A stretch of DNA of 64,000 nt from NCBI GenBank assembly GCA_963832715.1, contig CAWHVB010000001.1, positions 186,001-250,000 on the forward strand, in the 5' to 3' direction. The stretch comes from DATFVA01 sp963832715 (GTDB lineage Bacteria > Bacteroidota > Ignavibacteria > Ignavibacteriales > Ignavibacteriaceae). Made by a program: the position numbers and the translations under genes. Each line of letters begins with the position of its first letter. Within the stretch, counting starts at the first letter, position 1. Below the pieces are notes generated by a model. That model was not told the origin of the DNA, did not search any database, and saw only the letters and a list, made by a program, of their open reading frames with translations. Shown in pieces: positions 29,402-37,720 of this stretch.

Positions 29402-30817
29402 ATGGTGAAACACAAAGACTTTACTGCTATGCTCAATGATTCTTACGGAAGATTCTGTGAGCGGTCGCTTTCCGGCAGACGGATTAAACATTCAGATATA
29501 AAACCTTTAATTGAGAAGCTTCGCAGTAATGCATTATTTTTTGTGAAAAAGGCTGGTATGTCCGTGCAGAACAGGGAAATTTACCTGGTATCGCTCGGAT
29601 CAGGTAATACAAAAGTATTTCTCTGGTCGCAGATGCACGGTAATGAATCTACAGCAACAATGGCTTTATTCGATATTTTCAATTTCTTTGCAGCGGAAAA
29701 TGAGTTTGAAGATTACAAAAGCGAAATTCTGAAAAATGTTACCATTTATTTCATGCCTATGGTTAACCCCGACGGCGCAGAAATATTTGAAAGAAGAAAT
29801 TCATACAGCATTGATCTGAATCGTGATGCGGTCCGTCTACAGAGTCCCGAGGCAACGATTCTAAAAAACACATATGCTTCTATTAAAGCGGATTTCGGAT
29901 TTAATCTCCATGATCAGAGCATTTATTATAGTGCCGGCAAAAGCTTCAAGTCAGCGGCTATCTCATTTTTAGCACCACCTGCCGGTTCTGATAAGGCCAT
30001 AACGCCCGCCAGGGAAAACTCAATGAAGCTGATCGGGCAGCTTAGTAATATCTTAAATGTACTTATTCCCGGGCATACAGGTAGATACTCCGATGAATAT
30101 GAGCCAAGAGCTTTCGGGGATAATTTTCAAAAATGGGGAATGAGTACGGTATTGATTGAAACAGGGGGACTGAAGGACGATCCTGAAAAACAGTACCTGA
30201 GAAAACTGAACTTCATTCTTTTGATAACTGCATTTAAAAGCATATCGGGAAATGAATATTTGAAAGAGAAACTTGAAACATATGAGAATATACCTTTTAA
30301 TGAAAAAGATAATATCATGGATATGATACTAAGGAACCTGGATTACCGGGCGGGAGGCAGGACCATTAAAATAGATGTAGGGATAAACAGAACTGAGATA
30401 AATACGAATTCCGGCAGGGCGTTTTACCCGGTGGGAAGAGTTGCAGACTTAGGCGATCTTTCGGTATTCGGGGCTTATGATGACTTTGATTTTTCAGGAA
30501 TGGAAATCTCACCCGGTAAAACCTATGAGAAAAAGGCCGCTTCAGAAGAAGAGTTATCAAAATTGGACTTTCAGGATCTGTATTCCAAAGGGTATACAAA
30601 TGTTCAGGCCGGATTTGCTTTTACCGGAGAGTACTCTGGACATCCGATTAATATAACGTTAAACAATGCCCGGGAAGAGACAGACATAAAAGTTGACGGT
30701 CCTGCCAATTTTATAATTTCCAGGGAGGGAAAAGTAAAGTACGCTGTTGTAAACGGATTCCTCATTGAGATTGAGAATCCCCGTATAACAGGTATCAGCG
30801 GTGAAGTTATCCGCTGA
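29402..30817 (+). CDS. M14-family zinc carboxypeptidase-like protein
   Basis: The 471-residue protein has an M14 domain in the first 280 residues. Zinc ligands are H79 and E82 in QMHGNESTA and H170 in FGFNLHDQ. MPMVNPDGAEIFERRNSYSIDLNRDA is the substrate-binding stretch, and E253 in VLIETGG is the catalytic glutamate. The remaining 190 residues form a separate domain with no known match. No signal peptide is apparent, so it may be cytoplasmic, acting on peptides or peptidoglycan fragments. It stands in a single-gene unit before the ECF operon. Confidence 0.87.
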   Translation: MVKHKDFTAMLNDSYGRFCERSLSGRRIKHSDIKPLIEKLRSNALFFVKKAGMSVQNREIYLVSLGSGNTKVFLWSQMHGNESTATMALFDIFNFFAAENEFEDYKSEILKNVTIYFMPMVNPDGAEIFERRNSYSIDLNRDAVRLQSPEATILKNTYASIKADFGFNLHDQSIYYSAGKSFKSAAISFLAPPAGSDKAITPARENSMKLIGQLSNILNVLIPGHTGRYSDEYEPRAFGDNFQKWGMSTVLIETGGLKDDPEKQYLRKLNFILLITAFKSISGNEYLKEKLETYENIPFNEKDNIMDMILRNLDYRAGGRTIKIDVGINRTEINTNSGRAFYPVGRVADLGDLSVFGAYDDFDFSGMEISPGKTYEKKAASEEELSKLDFQDLYSKGYTNVQAGFAFTGEYSGHPINITLNNAREETDIKVDGPANFIISREGKVKYAVVNGFLIEIENPRITGISGEVIR

Positions 30818-30890
30818 TGGTTTGATAAATAGTTTAATTTTAATATAATTGTTAATAACAAATATCTATCAACTGATCCCATAGATTAAT

Positions 30891-31502
30891 ATGTTTCCAT
30901 TCCCGGTCCTGCTGGCAATAATCGATGATCAGAAACAGCTGTACGCTGATTTTGAGAAAGAAGCCATTCCCCATATGGATGCATTATTTAATTTTGCCCT
31001 CAGGATGACCGGCGACAGCGACGAAGCTGACGACCTCGTACAGGAAACATATCTTAAAGCATTCAGGTTCTTCGATAAATTCGAACGCGGAACTAATTGT
31101 AAAGCCTGGCTGTTCAGGATTATGAAAAACACTTACATAAACTCCTACAGGAAGTCATCCAAAGAACCTGACAAAGTTGACTATGAAGAAGTTGAAAATT
31201 TTTATGAAAGCATAAAACCTTCTTCAACAGACAGCGCTCATCTCGAGAAGGAAATGTATGATAACCTCCTTGATGATGAAATCTCAAACGCAATTGCCTC
31301 CCTTCCGGAGGATTTCAGGACGGTGATCATACTCTGTGATATTGAAGGATTTACTTATGATGAGATAGCTGATTTCATAGATATCCCTGTAGGTACGGTG
31401 AGATCGAGACTTCACAGGGCAAGGAAAATGCTGTTTGCAAAGTTATATAATTATGCAGCCGATAAAGGCTACGTAGATAAAGCATCGGGATTGAGTGAGT
31501 AA
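30891..31502 (+). CDS. ECF-type RNA polymerase sigma factor
   Basis: The 203-residue protein has sigma region 2 (NFALRMTGDSDEADDLVQETYLKAFRFFDKF, then NCKAWLFRIMKNTYINSYRK) and region 4 (LPEDFRTVIILCDIEGFTYDEIADFIDIP, then GTVRSRLHRARKML). It resembles RpoE/SigR-type ECF factors. The start at 30891 adds a hydrophobic leader; a start closer to region 2 is possible. An anti-sigma-like membrane protein follows after 3 bases and a UspA protein after that, so the unit probably answers an envelope or oxidative stress and is likely autoregulated. Confidence 0.9.
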   Translation: MFPFPVLLAIIDDQKQLYADFEKEAIPHMDALFNFALRMTGDSDEADDLVQETYLKAFRFFDKFERGTNCKAWLFRIMKNTYINSYRKSSKEPDKVDYEEVENFYESIKPSSTDSAHLEKEMYDNLLDDEISNAIASLPEDFRTVIILCDIEGFTYDEIADFIDIPVGTVRSRLHRARKMLFAKLYNYAADKGYVDKASGLSE

Positions 31503-31505
31503 ATT

Positions 31506-32348
31506 ATGAAGGAAAGCAGAGACTTATATTACATTGCAGCGCTGGCAGATGGTGAAATAAAAGATCCTTCTGAAGAAAAGAGACTGAGGGATAAAATAGA
31601 AAAAGATCCCGAACTGCAGTTCGAATATTTTGTTCAGGTCTCTGTAAAGAAACTCGTCTCAGAAAGATTAAGCATCTCACCTGCTCCTGAAAAAACAAGG
31701 AAAAGACTCGAAAGAAAAATTTCTCCCCGCCGCAGTTCAAATCCTTTAACCCGGCTGCTTCCGGATATATATTTTACCAGGCCCCTCGCAGCCTGGGGAA
31801 GTACTATTGTATTACTGACTGCCGTTGCCCTGCTTATTTTTAACCGCACCCCTTCCCCTGAATATAAGAATTTTGCATATGAGCAAAGCGGGAGCGACAA
31901 TATGTATATACAGGCAAAAAATAATTTTGAAAACATACTGGCAGGGAAGCTCAAGCCCCAGTTTGAATCAGATGATCCCGATAAAATCAAAGAATTTTTT
32001 AAGACACAGGGTGTAGAATACCCGGTATATGTACCTGAAATCAAAGACTGGAAGCTTGTAGGAGCAGTTGTATCGGTAGATCACGGTGAGAAATTTGCAC
32101 ATCATGTGTATTCGACGCAGAGCGGAAAACTCGTCTATTTGTTCCAGGTAGATGAAACTGAAATCCAAAAACATGATTTCCTGACACTAACGGATGACCT
32201 GGTTTCATTCCTCAACTCGGGCAATTGTTATGAAGCCGCCAGCGGGAACCTTGTCACCTTAATGACCCGGGTTAAAGGAAATATATTTGCAGTAGTTTCC
32301 AACGGAGCACCCGGTGAAATTGAAAGTAATTTCTGTCAACTAAATTAA
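31506..32348 (+). CDS. Membrane-bound anti-sigma factor-like protein
   Basis: The 280-residue protein has a short cytoplasmic N-terminal domain (ALADGEIKDPSEEKRLRDKIEKDPEL), a form common in anti-sigma domains, but without the zinc HxxxCxxC motif. A single membrane helix lies at about residues 92-111, and a 165-residue exported domain follows (VEYPVYVPEIKDWKLVGAVVS). Its place 3 bases after the ECF gene supports an anti-sigma role; the signal sensed is unknown. UspA follows after 10 bases. Confidence 0.75.
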   Translation: MKESRDLYYIAALADGEIKDPSEEKRLRDKIEKDPELQFEYFVQVSVKKLVSERLSISPAPEKTRKRLERKISPRRSSNPLTRLLPDIYFTRPLAAWGSTIVLLTAVALLIFNRTPSPEYKNFAYEQSGSDNMYIQAKNNFENILAGKLKPQFESDDPDKIKEFFKTQGVEYPVYVPEIKDWKLVGAVVSVDHGEKFAHHVYSTQSGKLVYLFQVDETEIQKHDFLTLTDDLVSFLNSGNCYEAASGNLVTLMTRVKGNIFAVVSNGAPGEIESNFCQLN

Positions 32349-32358
32349 AGTTAAAACT

Positions 32359-32817
32359 ATGTTTAATATCAAAAACATCCTGTTACCTACCGATTTCAGC
32401 AACCTTTCTTTATCTGCTGCAAGGTACGCAATAGATCTGGCCCGGCAGTACGGGGCAAAAATTCATTTCCTCAACGTTCTTGAGAAAACGCCTCCAATAC
32501 TTGCAATAAGATCGCTCGATCTTTCAGAGGAAAAAATTATTAAAACCATCGATGAAGATGCCAGGACCTCTCTCAACAAGGCACTTGAGAAAATTAATAC
32601 TGATAAATCAGTAGAAATTGTGCCTGTAATAAAGAAAGGCATTGACTTCGAGGTTATTATTGACTACTGTGAAAGTAATAAGATTGACCTTATAGTTATA
32701 GCTACACATGGAAGAACAGGCATTCTGCATACACTCTTAGGAAGCGTAGCCGAAAAAGTTATACGATATGCAACCTGCCCCGTGCTGGTTATTACTCCAT
32801 CTGAGGCCGAGAAGTAG
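32359..32817 (+). CDS. Universal stress protein, UspA family
   Basis: The 152-residue single-domain protein begins with ILLPTDFSNLSLSAARYAI and carries the ATP-binding signature ATHGRTGILHTLLGSVAEKV with VLVI at the end. ATP-binding USPs form dimers and act in stress survival. It is the third gene of the ECF sigma/anti-sigma unit, so it is probably part of that regulon. Confidence 0.92.
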   Translation: MFNIKNILLPTDFSNLSLSAARYAIDLARQYGAKIHFLNVLEKTPPILAIRSLDLSEEKIIKTIDEDARTSLNKALEKINTDKSVEIVPVIKKGIDFEVIIDYCESNKIDLIVIATHGRTGILHTLLGSVAEKVIRYATCPVLVITPSEAEK

Positions 32818-32891
32818 GAAGCATTTAATTCTTGATTATGCTCACTTCTTTTGATATATTTCATGTCTGCAAGTTTAAAAAGGTAAAAAAA

Positions 32892-33275
32892 ATGGCTAGA
32901 GTTAAAAATGTAGAGGCTTTTTGCGGAATTTGTAATGCAGTAAGGAAGATGGAACTTTTAGGAGAAGCCTCTTTAAGCGAGAATACTGAAAATAAAAGAT
33001 GGGCTAAATGTAAGAAATGCAAGCAAACGATGATTATCGACCTGACAGCAGATGTTAAAGAAACAAAGCCATCTTTAGAAGGAATTGAAAACGAAGACTG
33101 CACTGTTTATTCTCCTTCTAAATCATTCACAGTCGGAGAATCAATTTATCATCAGAACTGGGACGATTTCGGGAAAGTTGTCGGTAAAGAAGTACTTTCG
33201 AACGGATATAGTTCCATTACAGTAGAATTTCAAAAATCAGGAAATAAGAAATTAATTGAATCAATATCTCAGTAA
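32892..33275 (+). CDS. Zinc-ribbon protein with UvrD-C-terminus-like barrel
   Basis: I start at 32892 (MARVKN), which has AGG 8 bases upstream; an upstream ATG at 32832 is unlikely. The 127-residue product has an N-terminal zinc ribbon (CGIC near residue 11, CKKC near residue 38). Its C-terminus reads GESIYHQNWDDFGKVVGKEV, then ITVEFQKSGNKKLIE. That pattern resembles the small barrel at the C-terminus of UvrD/PcrA helicases, which contacts RNA polymerase. Interaction with transcription or translation machinery is inference. It lies 28 bases upstream of rpsU. Confidence 0.7.
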   Translation: MARVKNVEAFCGICNAVRKMELLGEASLSENTENKRWAKCKKCKQTMIIDLTADVKETKPSLEGIENEDCTVYSPSKSFTVGESIYHQNWDDFGKVVGKEVLSNGYSSITVEFQKSGNKKLIESISQ

Positions 33276-33303
33276 ACAACCATTTAAAGCGAGGTGAAAT
33301 AAT

Positions 33304-33495
33304 TTGGTTGGTATATCAGTAGGCGAAAACGAATCAATAGATAAAGCATTAAGAAGGTTCAAAAAGAAATACGAAAGATCCGGAGTGCTCAAAGAATTCA
33401 AAAAGAGAACCTTTTTTGTCAAGCCTTCGATTAAAAGAAGGATGGAGCGACTCAAAGCCGAACGACGTGCTCATAGAACTGATTCTAACGATTAA
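33304..33495 (+). CDS. rpsU: 30S ribosomal protein S21
   Basis: The 63-residue protein is basic and has the S21 core SIDKALRRFKKKYERSGVLKEFKKR. The start is TTG, with a strong GAGGTGA site 7 bases upstream. S21 helps the 30S subunit in initiation and is present in this phylum. A terminator follows at once. Confidence 0.95.
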   Translation: MVGISVGENESIDKALRRFKKKYERSGVLKEFKKRTFFVKPSIKRRMERLKAERRAHRTDSND

Positions 33496-33517
33496 TTACA
33501 ATTAATCAGTATAATTA

Positions 33518-33552
33518 GGCTGTCCCGAACAATGTTTGAGACAGCTTTTTTT
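33518..33552 (+). terminator. Rho-independent terminator after rpsU
   Basis: GCTGTC at 33519-33524 pairs with GACAGC at 33540-33545, extended by one further pair across a mismatch, and is followed by seven T residues. Confidence 0.85.
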
Positions 33553-33631
33553 ATGTTCCTTAAATTACTTCACAGGGTTCAGAACCCAATTACCTTCCCC
33601 GGTTATAAAATCTTTCACCGGTCTCTTCTTC

Positions 33632-34501
33632 TTATTTCAGCTGTATTTTTGGTTCTTCCTCCCTCTTCTCAGCTTCTTTCTTAAGATAATATTTTTCAAA
33701 GTGCTTTGTAACCAGGGTAAACGCCTCATCAACATCATTGCAGAAAGAAAAAAGGTTCATATCGGCCGGACTAATTACTGCATTGGCAACAAGTGCTTCA
33801 AAATTTATAATATTTTTCCAGTACTTCTCATCATAAACGATCAGCTGCATCTTCTTCTTTATTTTATCTGTCTGGATGAGGGTTACTATCTCAAAGAATT
33901 CATCCATAGTTCCGAAGCCGCCGGGAAAGACAATAAGGGCTTTTGCCAGGTAAGCGAACCAGAATTTCCTCATAAAAAAATAATGGAACTCAAATCTAAG
34001 ATCGGGACTGACATATTTATTAACAAACTGTTCAAACGGGATGCTTATATTTAATCCAACAGAGTATCCTCCGGCAAGCTTTGCTCCTTTGTTTGCAGCT
34101 TCCATTATACCCGGTCCCCCGCCTGTACAAATTATAAAACGGTTTCCTGAAGTATCGAGGTTAAGCGACCATTCGGTCAGCCGCCTGGAGAGTTCTACAG
34201 CATCCTCATAATAGCGCGACATCCTGACCATATGCTGGGCATTCCTTAGTGCCTCTGCCAGTTTTTCATTCGTTGTATCTTTAGGGTTAATTGTCTTGAA
34301 CCTGTTAAGAGCGGTTAAGGATCTTTTCTTCGACATAAGTCTTGCCGATCCGAAAAAAACTATTGTATCAACAATCTTATGCTTTCTGAATTTTGTCTGT
34401 GGTTCCAAAAATTCTGAAAGGATCCTTAATATTCTTGCATCGGATGAATTAAGGAAATCGAGATTTTCATAAGCTTTTCTGATGGGTTTGGTTTTAGCCA
34501 T
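33632..34501 (-). CDS. LOG-family Rossmann-fold protein (TIGR00730)
   Basis: The 289-residue protein carries the LOG signature: ICTGGGPGIMEAANKGA and PGGFGTMDEFFEIVTLIQT. Proteins of this family (formerly putative lysine decarboxylases) cleave nucleoside 5'-monophosphates, some releasing cytokinins. An N-terminal helical extension of about 90 residues is longer than in the short LOG proteins and fits the type II/PpnN-like size class. The substrate here is unknown. It stands alone, convergent with rpsU and divergent from dacB. Confidence 0.88.
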   Translation of the reverse strand: MAKTKPIRKAYENLDFLNSSDARILRILSEFLEPQTKFRKHKIVDTIVFFGSARLMSKKRSLTALNRFKTINPKDTTNEKLAEALRNAQHMVRMSRYYEDAVELSRRLTEWSLNLDTSGNRFIICTGGGPGIMEAANKGAKLAGGYSVGLNISIPFEQFVNKYVSPDLRFEFHYFFMRKFWFAYLAKALIVFPGGFGTMDEFFEIVTLIQTDKIKKKMQLIVYDEKYWKNIINFEALVANAVISPADMNLFSFCNDVDEAFTLVTKHFEKYYLKKEAEKREEEPKIQLK

Positions 34502-34689
34502 ATCTGCCTTTAAAAAATATTTTGAGAGTGAGCTTAGTTTGCCTTTTAATTAATATTAAATTACTTCATTTTTGCAATAAAAAAATAAGGATAAAATTAA
34601 AAAATTATTAAATCCCTTTTGCAATCATAAAAATAATATTACCTGCTAATTAAACAAATTCAGATTCAGCTAGATTTATAAGGATGGGC

Positions 34690-35937
34690 ATGATTAAGCG
34701 TACGATATTTGTTCTGTTGTTTTTTGTCTCTGTTGCATTCCCCTCAACCAAACAGGAAGTAGCACAAAGGATCCGCGAGATACTCACGAAACTTCCGCCA
34801 ACTACGCATGCGGCGGTACTTGTTTTCAATCCTCTAACCCAGGATACTATTTTCGCACTTAATCCTTCCGAACCAATGATTCCTGCGTCGAATACAAAAT
34901 TATTCACCACTGCTACCGCGCTTTCCGAGCTTGGAGGCGACTTTGTTTTGAAGACTTCCCTGCTTACAGATGATCAGAATATAAACGACGGCACCATTGA
35001 CGGCAATCTATATATCAAGGGTTACGGGAATTCAGAGTTCTCGCAGGAGGACCTTGAGAAGTGTGTAGCTGATCTGAAGAAGAAAGGCATACATAAAATT
35101 ACCGGGAATATTATAGGCGATGACAGCTATTTTGATGATGTTTACACAAGGGATGACTGGATAAGAGATGAGGTTGCTAACGTTACACTCCCCCCTATTT
35201 CCGCCCTGGTGCTTGACAGAAACAGAAAAGTTACATATAAAAGAAGAGGCAGAAGAACACGGCGGTATCTTGTAAACGTAAAAAATCCCCCTCTTAATGC
35301 AGCAGAATCGTTAAGGGCTGAGCTTATAAATCAGGGCTTTGAAGTAAAGCTCCAGGCAAAGGTAGGGATCACGCCGGTGGAAGCAAAAGAGCTTACCAGC
35401 TCGGGTATCCTTCTCAGGAATCTTCTTCAGGATATAAATAAACACAGCGATAACTTCCTCGCTGAATGCTTATTCAAGACTCTGGGAGCCGAAGTAAGCG
35501 GTGAACAGGGCAATGCTTTTTATTCTACACAGGCTATCCTCTCATTTATAAAGGACAACGGAATATACTCAGATGGATCTTCAATTGTTGATGGTTCCGG
35601 TATCTCGCGTTTTGATCAGATAACTGTGGGCGCACTTGCCGGCGTACTTGAGAAAATGTATTTCGACCTTGCACATTTTGATGATTTTTATAACTCATTA
35701 AGTATTGCAAGTGTTGACGGGACTTTAAGACACAGAATGGACGGCACCCGCGCAGAAAATAATTTCCATGGCAAAACAGGGACCCTTAATGGTGTCTCTT
35801 CTTTATCCGGGTACCTTACAACTGCTGCCGGCGATGATTTGATAATCAGTATCATTTTTGAATTCGATAAGAATGGAGCACGGTTCCATCGGGATGTTCA
35901 GGATGATATTATCACCCTGTTAGCCAGGTGGCAATAA
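34690..35937 (+). CDS. dacB: D-alanyl-D-alanine carboxypeptidase/endopeptidase (PBP4, S13)
   Basis: I prefer the ATG at 34690 over 34684, because AAGGA is then correctly spaced. The 415-residue product has a signal peptide and the three penicillin-binding motifs: SNTK (Ser67/Lys70), SDN in NKHSDNFLAE, and KTG in FHGKTGTLNG. It trims peptide stems or cross-links of peptidoglycan in the periplasm. It is somewhat shorter than E. coli PBP4 (477). A tandem repeat and a terminator follow. Confidence 0.93.
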   Translation: MIKRTIFVLLFFVSVAFPSTKQEVAQRIREILTKLPPTTHAAVLVFNPLTQDTIFALNPSEPMIPASNTKLFTTATALSELGGDFVLKTSLLTDDQNINDGTIDGNLYIKGYGNSEFSQEDLEKCVADLKKKGIHKITGNIIGDDSYFDDVYTRDDWIRDEVANVTLPPISALVLDRNRKVTYKRRGRRTRRYLVNVKNPPLNAAESLRAELINQGFEVKLQAKVGITPVEAKELTSSGILLRNLLQDINKHSDNFLAECLFKTLGAEVSGEQGNAFYSTQAILSFIKDNGIYSDGSSIVDGSGISRFDQITVGALAGVLEKMYFDLAHFDDFYNSLSIASVDGTLRHRMDGTRAENNFHGKTGTLNGVSSLSGYLTTAAGDDLIISIIFEFDKNGARFHRDVQDDIITLLARWQ

Positions 35938-35982
35938 AAAACTCTCATAGCCGCAGAGCTGCTGCACATTAAAAGGCAAAAC

Positions 35983-36136
35983 TGCCGGGTGTTTCGTAAA
36001 GATGGCTGCCGGGTGTTCGAAGCGTCGCGATGACGTACCGAGGCGGGTTGCCGAGTGTTTCGGAACGGAGTGGAGAAACGTACCGAGACAGGTTGCCGAG
36101 TGTTTCAGAACGAAGTGAAGAAACGTATCGAGGCAA
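35983..36136. repeat. Degenerate ~45-bp tandem repeat
   Basis: Units begin with TGCCGGGTGTT or TGCCGAGTGTTTC at 35983, 36007, 36049 and 36094; the first is cut short. The last two are 45 bases each and agree at 37 of 45 positions, most differences being transitions. Each full unit ends in an ACGTACCGAG-like segment. A short minus-strand frame through it gives repeated KHSATxLGT and is not believable as a gene. Confidence 0.75.
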
Positions 36137-36143
36137 AAAGAAA

Positions 36144-36165
36144 CCCCGTCAAAAAACGGGGCCTT
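36144..36165. terminator. Hairpin terminator between dacB and secG
   Basis: CCCCGT at 36144-36149 pairs with ACGGGG at 36156-36161. T-rich sequence on the plus side is short, and A-rich sequence upstream gives a T tract on the minus strand. It can serve both converging genes, more convincingly secG. Confidence 0.65.
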
Positions 36166-36189
36166 TAATCTCATATTACCGTTTGATAA

Positions 36190-36558
36190 TTACTTATTCT
36201 GAGGAGTCTGATTTCCCTGGGTAGGGACATTAGGCGTCTGCTGCGGAGGTAAACTGGGAGATTGGGGAACATTCTGCTGTCCCGATTTCTGAATAATACT
36301 CTCGCGCTGTTCAGTAGTCGACTGTCCGGGAAGAAAGAACAAATTTATTACAATTGTCAGAACCGCAAGGGAGCCTGCAAGCCACCAGGAAGCCTTACTT
36401 AAAAAATCTGCCGTTCTTCTTGTGCCGAACATAGTACCCATTCCTCCTGCACCTCCGAAAGTACCTGCTAAACCGCCGCCTTTACTCGACTGCATCAGAA
36501 CAATTACTATCAGTAATACTGCTACTATAGTTGTTATAACGATCAATGTTGCGTACAT
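36190..36558 (-). CDS. secG: Preprotein translocase subunit SecG
   Basis: The 122-residue protein has two membrane helices (near residues 2-22 and 56-75) joined by the conserved loop VLMQSSKGGGLAGTFGG and FGTRRTADFLSKASWWLA. The C-terminal tail is low in complexity, rich in Gln, Pro and Asn. It assists SecYE translocation. tRNA-Met lies 20 bases upstream on the same strand. Confidence 0.93.
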   Translation of the reverse strand: MYATLIVITTIVAVLLIVIVLMQSSKGGGLAGTFGGAGGMGTMFGTRRTADFLSKASWWLAGSLAVLTIVINLFFLPGQSTTEQRESIIQKSGQQNVPQSPSLPPQQTPNVPTQGNQTPQNK

Positions 36559-36578
36559 AATTCTTTCTCCTTAATTCG

Positions 36579-36652
36579 TAGCGGGGGAGGGATTCGAACC
36601 CCCGACACGTGGATTATGATTCCACTGCTCTAACCGACTGAGCTACCCCGCC
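36579..36652 (-). tRNA. tRNA-Met (CAT), elongator
   Basis: A complete 74-base cloverleaf is present on the minus strand. The acceptor stem is GGCGGGG/CCCCGCT with a G-U first pair and discriminator A; CCA is not encoded. The D arm carries TAGCTCAGTCGGTTAGAGC, the anticodon stem-loop is GTGGA-ATCATAA-TCCAC, and the T loop is TTCGAAT. The absence of the GGG/CCC anticodon-stem pairs rules out initiator tRNA. A CAT anticodon could also be the TilS substrate tRNA-Ile, but the overall sequence favours elongator Met. Confidence 0.9.
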
Positions 36653-36812
36653 AAACTTAATATTTAAGCTTGTAAATATAGAAATTAATAGATTTTTATC
36701 AAAATAAAATTTGGGGGAATCATCAGATGATAGATCACGAGGATTCGCTGATTGAATCCGGGATAATCTGATCACTTTGGAATCCGCAAATCAGTAAATT
36801 TATCGATCTAGT

Positions 36813-37655
36813 TTAATGAAATTTGCTCAACACATTCTGCTGGTATTCATCATGGAAAATTCCCTCACCCGTATCATTATAATCTTTTATAGGAATGCCC
36901 GCCGTCTGCAGTCTCTGTTTTGTGCTTGCAATCCTATCAATGGGATCGGGGTGTGTGGAAAGGAAAGTTGCAATTGAATTCGAATTAGAACTGATCAGGC
37001 CTTCATCTCTCATTTTTTCAAAGAAAAACATCACACTTCCGGGGTAGAACCTGGTATCCTGTAAATACTTAACCGAGTATTCGTCCGCCTGGTCCTCATC
37101 GGATCTGCTGTTTGCAAGGAAACCGAGACCGACAAAAAGATTAGCAGCGATCTCTTCTATTTGTGAAGGATTTTGACCCAGTACGATATTTAATAATATG
37201 GATACCCCGTAATATGCGGTCATCCTTTGCGTAGCATGACGCAATTCAGCGTGTGCAATCTCATGACCTAATACACCGGCCAGGGCTGCAGAGGAGGTAA
37301 GGTACTTTATAAGTCCTGTGTATACATACACATACCCGCCTGGAAGAGCGAAAGCATTCAGTGTGGAATCATCATCGATAATATCCATCTGGTAGTTGAA
37401 AACGTCTTTATGCTGAATTTGAGGGGAAGCGAGAACCTGGTTGAATATCTGGGATACGATAAAACTTTTAATGGAGGGATCGCCATGAAAAATCGGGTAT
37501 TCCCCGGGATCGCTTTGTATTTGAGCATTTAACTGCTGTCCCAGCTGGACATCATCCTGGAGAGAAAATATATTTATACCTGTATCACAGGAATACATGA
37601 ATGGAAGAACACTCAGAAGACAAATCAGTAAGCCTCTCGTAATAATTATTTTCAT
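36813..37655 (-). CDS. M48-family metalloprotease lipoprotein
   Basis: I start at 37655 (MKIIITRGLL), preceded by GGAG; ATG 37670 is an alternative. The 280-residue product has a lipoprotein signal ending PFMYSC. The zinc motif HEIAH lies in GVLGHEIAHAELRHATQRM, with the third-ligand glutamate in DEDQADEYSVKYL. It resembles BepA/YfgC-like and Oma1-like periplasmic proteases that check outer membrane protein assembly. It follows obgE by 65 bases on the same strand. Confidence 0.9.
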   Translation of the reverse strand: MKIIITRGLLICLLSVLPFMYSCDTGINIFSLQDDVQLGQQLNAQIQSDPGEYPIFHGDPSIKSFIVSQIFNQVLASPQIQHKDVFNYQMDIIDDDSTLNAFALPGGYVYVYTGLIKYLTSSAALAGVLGHEIAHAELRHATQRMTAYYGVSILLNIVLGQNPSQIEEIAANLFVGLGFLANSRSDEDQADEYSVKYLQDTRFYPGSVMFFFEKMRDEGLISSNSNSIATFLSTHPDPIDRIASTKQRLQTAGIPIKDYNDTGEGIFHDEYQQNVLSKFH

Positions 37656-37720
37656 TTGTACTCCGTTCATTCTCAATTATCAAATATATGTAAATTGAGC
37701 TGCAGGAAAGGTAACCGCGA

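Noticed and set aside
35920..36174. Minus-strand frame with repeated KHSATxLGT
   Set aside because: It is only a translation of the 45-bp tandem repeat and has no ribosome binding site.
36579..36652. tRNA-Ile(CAU), the TilS substrate
   Set aside because: The anticodon alone is ambiguous, but the acceptor G-U start and anticodon arm resemble elongator tRNA-Met of this group; I kept Met with some uncertainty.
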